DNA of 64,000 bases from Symsagittifera roscoffensis (lineage: Eukaryota; Xenacoelomorpha; Acoela; Convolutidae). The translations under genes and the position numbers were made by a program. The stretch's first letter is position 1. Each line of letters opens with the position of its first letter. The notes under the pieces are model-generated. The model did no database searches, was not told the origin of the DNA, and worked only from the letters and a program-made list of their open reading frames with translations. This document shows, in pieces, positions 59,228-64,000 of this stretch. The stretch is taken from positions 48,193,724 through 48,257,723 of the forward strand of contig NC_087068.1 in assembly GCF_963678635.1 (NCBI RefSeq), given 5' to 3'.

Positions 59228-60042
59228 TTACCCCCTAATTTTTACCCCCACTCCCCGGACAAAAAAATTTATCGACGTCCCCGTCGATGATGCTGAGTCT
59301 AAATTATCTGGTGGTATCTCAAGTGGCCGATCGGTAGCTGTCCAACCGAAAAGCGGGTCTTTCGTTTTCGCATGTTTTTCTGCTGACACGTCGACCTGCT
59401 GGATACTTTGCGCTTCTTCTCCCTTGTTCTTGAGGTCACGCATCCATCCCAGTATCCTCAAGTTTGTGTTTTCCCTACTTTCTATCTCGCTCTGCTCCAG
59501 ATCTATTTCTCGTTCTGGTATCGAGTGATCCTGCTGCAAGGAGTGTTCCCTGCCGTTGGTGATTTGCCATTCTTCATCGGCTACCAGCTCGCCCACATTC
59601 ACTAACTCCTCGCCTATCTCATCGGTTGTATATTGTCAATCAAGAATTCATCCCCATACCTGTTGTATCTCATGCCTGTCCGCTCGTTATTGCCATTCCT
59701 TGTCCCTGCTGTCTTCGGCAAGTCTGGTTTCGTACACTTTGGCACCTCGTTCTGCTCTAGATCATTCCAATTTTCATCCGCAAAAGATCCCGCATCTAAA
59801 TCTGCATCTATTTTCTCATTATCATCCATGCTCACGTCCTCTTTGCCGTCATTGTTCTCTCTGGTGCCTTTTTCGTTCACTTCTAATGCCGGCTCTAGCA
59901 GTAGATACTCGAGTCCTTCCATATTTTGTGGTACACACCAGTCTTCCGGAGATGGGTCATGAGGTTTCAGGTTTTTTATAGTGCGTTGCACGCCCTCACT
60001 CCAGCGGTAGAACCGTCCCTGCTGGTGCACCTCCGTTATCAT
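59228..60042 (-). pseudogene. Gypsy pol acidic extension (copy 2), lacks macrodomain
   Basis: Matches the copy 1 extension (WCVPQNMEGLEYLLLEP, acidic stretch, VGELVADEEWQITNGREHSL, FVRGVGVK) but ends at VGVKIRG without the macrodomain, because the duplication boundary joins it to copy 1 integrase. One frame change separates its two halves, at the same place as in copy 1. Confidence 0.6.
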
Positions 60043-60944
60043 GAAGGGTCCTCGTCATTTCTTAAGTAATTTCTTGTGCCCTTCGGAGGTATGATATTCT
60101 TGAAAACCCAGACATATTGTCCCACTGCATACGGTTTTGGCTGAAGTATTTTTTCATCATACCTCTTCCGCTGTCTCATTTGTGCTTGCGCCGTGTTCCT
60201 CCTGCAGAGCTGGTTTAGTTCCTGTTGTCTCTTGACCGCTTCTTTCACATAAGCCTGAGGCGACGTCTTTTTCCCTTCGTATTCTGGATAGAAGAATGTT
60301 AGGGGCATTGCTCTCTCCCTGCCCGTTAATCATGAAAGGGCTGATTAATGTTGTTGAGTGTTGCGTGCTGTTGTACGCCCCTACTACTTGCGGCAGATAC
60401 TTATCCCAGTCTGTCATGTATCTCGAGAAATACACCCTGAGCATGTTCACCAGCTTTCTGTTTTGTCTTTCCACTAATCCGTTAGTCTGAGGATGGTAAG
60501 TTGTTGAGTGTGCTTGAGCAATATGCGATCTCCTCGTCAACTTTTTTGTTAGGTCCCAACGAAGGCTTTCCCGTTGTCCGACTGGACTGTCATCGGACAA
60601 CCATATCCCGATATCCAATGCGTTATCAAATGGTCACAAGTCTCCGCCGCTGAGGATGTTTGACATGGCACCGCTTCCGCCAACTTCGTAAAGTGGTCTA
60701 TTATAACCAGTATTTGATTATATCCCGAGTCGGTCATGCAGATCTTCTGATGACCTATCTGCACAACTTCGTTAAATTCTGAGCTCTCTATGCACCTGAG
60801 TGGGAACTTCATTTTTCTTGGGTCTTTCATTTGTAAACACGCAAGGCATGCGTTCACCCATCTCTCGCAGGCCTTTCTCAACCCTGGCCAATCAAACCTG
60901 TGTAGTATTCTTTGTTGTACCTTGTCCATCCCCTGATGTCCCAT
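60039..60944 (-). pseudogene. Gypsy integrase (copy 2), first catalytic Asp changed
   Basis: HHCC region MGHQGMDKVQQRILHRFDWP and CERWVNACLACLQ, then EVVQIGHQKICMTDSG where copy 1 has QIDH, so the first Asp of the DDE triad is Gly here. VQSDNGKAFVG and HPQTNGLVERQNRKLVNML retain the other two. Frame changes follow near 60.60, 60.31 and 60.05 kb, and the GPY/F-like part reads FMITEVHQQGRFYRW. Confidence 0.85.
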
Positions 60945-61953
60945 TTGGTCGTTTTAATAACACTTCCGTCTGATATAACTGTGGTAGTATGATGAGATTA
61001 TGTTTGTGCAATATTTTTCTTCTACAGGCTACCACACCATCAGCTGTGTGATAGAGTAAATCTTTTCTCTCCTTATAGAACTGGCTCATGATCTTGTAAC
61101 TGTCTTCCTCCAGATCCCCTTTCTCTTTGACTCCTGTCGGATCCATTTGGAGACGATGCTAGTCATCTTTTCATTCTTCTGGGCTCGTATCAGATCTGAC
61201 AGTCTGTATCTCGCTTTGACGGGTTCCTTCATTGTCATCATCTGACCATTCAGTTCTCCAGGACTGTGGATGTCGTCTTTTAGCTTGACGCAAACTAACC
61301 TTCTCAAGACCTTCCTGTAATCATCTAGCGCCAGGTTTGTTCTGACATTTGAAATGCACGATAGCTCCCTGAACGGTTTCCTTGATACTGCAGTTTTCTC
61401 AAGCTCTTCACCTACGTACAATTCCTACTGATCTAGATTATACGTTCCTGAGGAAGAGTCCGTGTGTAGTTCCCTGTCGCGGTGCCTCATTTTCTCTTCT
61501 GCCAATATAATGCAAAGACTATCATTGCTACTCTTCTCTGAGTCTTCATCCCATTCATCGGACTCCCCGAACAATTTCAGCATCTCCTTCAGCATCTGCT
61601 TCTGATGTGGGCCACTCCCTGGACTCTTGACCTAATCCAAGGTGTTCGGCCTCCTCCTTAAATGACACTTTCTTCTTTCGAAATTTAGTCTGCCTTAGTA
61701 TCTCGTCCGAGATTTTCTCAAATAGTGACTGCACAATTTCTTTGTCATCAAGTTGCTTTTCTTTCAACGAGCCATACGCTGCCTCATTTTTTCTCAGTAT
61801 TGTGACTTCTGGTTTGTCTTTATCATTGTTCCGGACTACGGGTTTATCGTCTGCTAGATTCTCGAGTAATCTCCTCAAGTCCTCGCCTATCTTCGTCCTT
61901 CCCGTCTCTACTTGATTGAGATCGTAGCCTTTTGCCTTTAGTGTTTCCCTCAC
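60892..61953 (-). pseudogene. Gypsy pol linker between RNase H and integrase
   Basis: Three minus frames separated by stops: a charged region (KKKVSFKEEAEHLGLGQES, LFEKISDEILRQTKFR), a second with RELSCISNVRTNLALDDYRK, and a third ending LIILPQLYQTEVLLKR, which is the start of the HHCC zinc-binding domain. It is longer than in many Ty3/gypsy elements. No separate domain is recognised in the middle. Confidence 0.55.
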
Positions 61954-62046
61954 TATTTTGACTTAGCATTACTTCCATTGGCATCCCTCGGTTTATCTTC
62001 AAAATTGTTTTCTCTGGACGCTCCTCTGGTAGCTCGGGATGATCAG

Positions 62047-62691
62047 CTATTGGTTTACTGACTTGTCGACCCATCTCGTGAGTGGAAGGCTGTCGTACGT
62101 TTCTTTGTCCATAAAAGAGAAGCCATCTTTTATTTCTGGCTCATCCTCCTCCCTTTGTTCCTGTCTCTCGTAGAATTCCGTCTTCTTTCTCAAGCTATCG
62201 GCATTTTGATGTTTGTCCCTTGTTCTGTGTTCAATGATCATATTGTTGCCATCCAAGCAAACTATCCATCTCCCAATGTAGCTCTGATCCATTGAGTACG
62301 TTTTCAACCAGCTGAGTGCTCTATTGTCGACCCGTAACTTGAATGGTTCGCTACCTAGGTACGCCTTGTATTTCTCTACACAGATGACCACTGTAACCAT
62401 TTCTGCCTTGGGTGCCCCGTACTTCATCTCTGTAACACTCAAGACTTTGCTCCCGCATGCTATCGGTCTCAAGACTGTCTTCCCGTTCCACTCCTGCTCT
62501 TGATGGAGTGTGCCAGAGATCGCTACCACCGACTCATCCGTATCCAGCACGTACATTCCTTTTTCCGTTGGCATATCTAGCACAGGTGCTTCACCCAAAT
62601 CCTTCTTTATTTTTTGGAATGACTCTTCTGCTGCGTTGTTCCACATGAATTTCTTGACTTTGTGCGTAATGAGATAATGCACCGGGTACAC
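62047..62691 (-). pseudogene. Gypsy RT connection and RNase H
   Basis: A 214-codon frame: KKFMWNNAAEESFQKIKKDL, then MYVLDTDESVVAISGTLHQE where RNase H normally has an Asp after a strand, SKVLSVTEMKYGAPKAEMVT with the catalytic Glu helix (usually Y-x-x-x-E-x-E), EPFKLRVDNRALSWLKTY with a further Asp, and HRTRDKHQNADSL carrying the last Asp. All positions are typical of Ty3/gypsy RNase H. The frame is unusually intact for this element. Confidence 0.85.
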
Positions 62692-62847
62692 TTTGTCCGC
62701 ATAGCCCTTAATAAATTACCTGTAAAAGTTCGCAAAACCCAAGAAGCTCATCAGTTGATGCTCCGTTTTTGGTGATTTCTAAGTCAGCACCGCTTCTACT
62801 GCGTCTGGGTCTGGTCTGATGCCATGTTTATCCATCATCCTCCCCAG

Positions 62848-63915
62848 TTATTTAATTGAGTCCTTGAGTATCTCGCACTTCGATTGCTTGCATTTTAGTC
62901 CTGCTCTTTTCATGCAAGCGAACACCTCATCTAGTCGCTCGATGTGGTCCTCTAGAGTAGGTGTCGCTATTATCACGTCGTCCACGTAGCACATCACCAG
63001 GTTGCCATATTTCTTCGTTACACTTGTCAATGCGTTGCAAAGACCAAATGGCATCCTTTTCCCTTGAAACAGCCCCAGCTCGCAGGCAAACCCTGTTTTT
63101 CCCTGTCCTGCTTCCTCAGTGGAACCTGCCAAAAAGCTGATCCTAAATCATTTGCGTCTCCTAATTTCGAGAGGTTTTGATCAATCCTAGGTATGGGATA
63201 GGCATCCTTCACCGTGACAGAGTTCAGATATCGAAAGTCACAACAAAACCTCTTGGTCGCCTTCCTTCTAAGCCATCACTACTCCACATGCCCATGGTGA
63301 TTTGGATGGTTCTATCATATCATATTCTACAAGGGTTTCTATCTTTTTTCTACATGCATCCGATTTGTTAGGGGTCATACGCCTCGCCCCCTCCCTGTGT
63401 GGTACCGCCAACTCCTCAAACTCTTTTTCGAGCTCAACGAAATAACAACATCCAATTTCTGCCTTATCTTTCGAAAAAGTCGTCGTTCCGATCTAGTACG
63501 TCGTTGATGGCTTCGAGCTCTTCGTCCGTCACCTTACCCCTCAAGTGCTCTTTCTCTGGTAAATCCACCTCTAATTCCTCTAGTGTTGGTCTTTCCAGAA
63601 AATTCGAGCAGTTCGAAAGTCCATCGTCTGTCTCTGACTTATGCGATTTCACAAGACCTGATGAAAATTCTATTTTCTTCAATCTTCTCAAGATTCAAAT
63701 CTAATCCCTATGATTTCGGTAATCAAAAACTTCGTTTTTTTTATTTCTTTTACATTTTCAGTCTTTTCATATCGAGTTTTCATAGGTACAGCGTATCCCA
63801 ATTTCCTTCCCCTCTGGGTTGAGATAGGTATATCAAGAGTATTTAACAAGACACTGACGCAGAGGCCACTCTTGGTTATCGAGAAGGATCTTCCTAGAAT
63901 AGCAGCACTTTAACT
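62848..63915 (-). pseudogene. Gypsy protease-RT spacer and reverse transcriptase
   Basis: Upstream part (63.7-63.9 kb) reads SGLCVSVLLNTLDIPIS and GRKLGYAVPMKTRYE, the usual spacer before RT. Next is the charged segment LRGKVTDEELEAINDVLDRN, then degenerate fingers (KKIETLVEYDMIEPSKSPWA), DAYPIPRIDQNLSKLGDA, FACELGLFQGKRMPFGLCNA and the active site YVDDVIIATPTLEDH. Frame changes occur near 63.46, 63.24, 63.13 and 62.85 kb. Protease and gag would lie beyond the window edge. Confidence 0.85.
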
Positions 63916-64000
63916 ATTTAGATTTGGGACTATGCATACTTCTTTATTGTCACTTAGTATTGTAATTTTTCATCCGCAAGCTTACTTTCGCCTCTTTGTT

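Larger units (their letters stand above)
57519..60925. repeat. About 1.7 kb internal gypsy duplication (two diverged copies)
   Basis: Copy 1 about 57519-59198 and copy 2 about 59239-60921, offset about 1723-1725. Both cover integrase plus the acidic extension. They differ by many substitutions and small indels, so this duplication is much older than the 5.3 kb one. The junction at 59199-59238 is a short stretch with repeated CTTACCCCC strings. Confidence 0.85.
40746..64000 (-). mobile_element. Ty3/gypsy-type retroelement pol region, rearranged and interrupted
   Basis: Minus-strand Metaviridae-type pol running in from beyond the window: protease-RT spacer, RT, RNase H, integrase with GPY/F-like end, acidic extension, macrodomain-like domain. 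It is not continuous. A BEL element occupies 41311-50720, a 5331 bp duplication repeats part of both elements, and a 1.7 kb internal duplication repeats integrase and extension. No gypsy LTR, gag or complete protease was recognised. All coding parts contain stops. Confidence 0.75.

Overview
The window reads as nuclear DNA of an invertebrate animal. The main evidence is one intact metazoan gene, an intronless Frizzled-type Wnt receptor on the minus strand (19581-21716). It sits in long AT-rich, gene-poor flanks, and the right two thirds of the window is packed with decayed animal-type mobile elements. The species cannot be told from this sequence. Frizzled and the elements both read in the standard genetic code. 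No rRNA, tRNA or CRISPR locus was recognised.

Layout. 1-19580: AT-rich non-coding DNA with short repeats and homopolymer tracts and no gene I can support. 19581-21716: Frizzled. 21717-24758: more AT-rich flank. 24759-25289: fragment of an RT-bearing retroelement fused to the truncated edge of a Polinton/Maverick. 25270-32435: the Polinton remnant, with capsid-like protein, integrase, packaging ATPase and accessory proteins on minus and protein-primed DNA polymerase B on plus. It has no terminal inverted repeats and all its genes are broken. 32436-40215: a GC-richer block of mostly helical minus-strand ORFs that I cannot assign to any family. 40746-41310 and 50721-64000: a minus-strand Ty3/gypsy pol (RT, RNase H, integrase) whose C-terminal extension ends in a domain resembling an OARD1-type ADP-ribose macrodomain. 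The macrodomain module is repeated in tandem and the integrase part is duplicated once.

41311-50720: a structurally complete BEL/Pao LTR retrotransposon on plus, with ~300 bp LTRs, a TSD atcat, a tRNA-like primer site, a 46 bp leader repeat, and gag, protease, RT, RNase H and integrase. It is inserted exactly inside the gypsy macrodomain array. Later, a 5331 bp stretch (BEL RT to 3' LTR plus gypsy macrodomain modules, 47353-52684) was tandemly duplicated to 52685-58015 with only seven differences seen.

Inferred order of events: the Polinton decayed; the gypsy-like/unassigned block entered its polymerase gene; internal gypsy modules duplicated; BEL inserted; the 5.3 kb segment duplicated very recently. 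The most interesting items are the macrodomain-bearing gypsy pol and the unassigned 7.8 kb ORF block directly downstream of it on the same strand.
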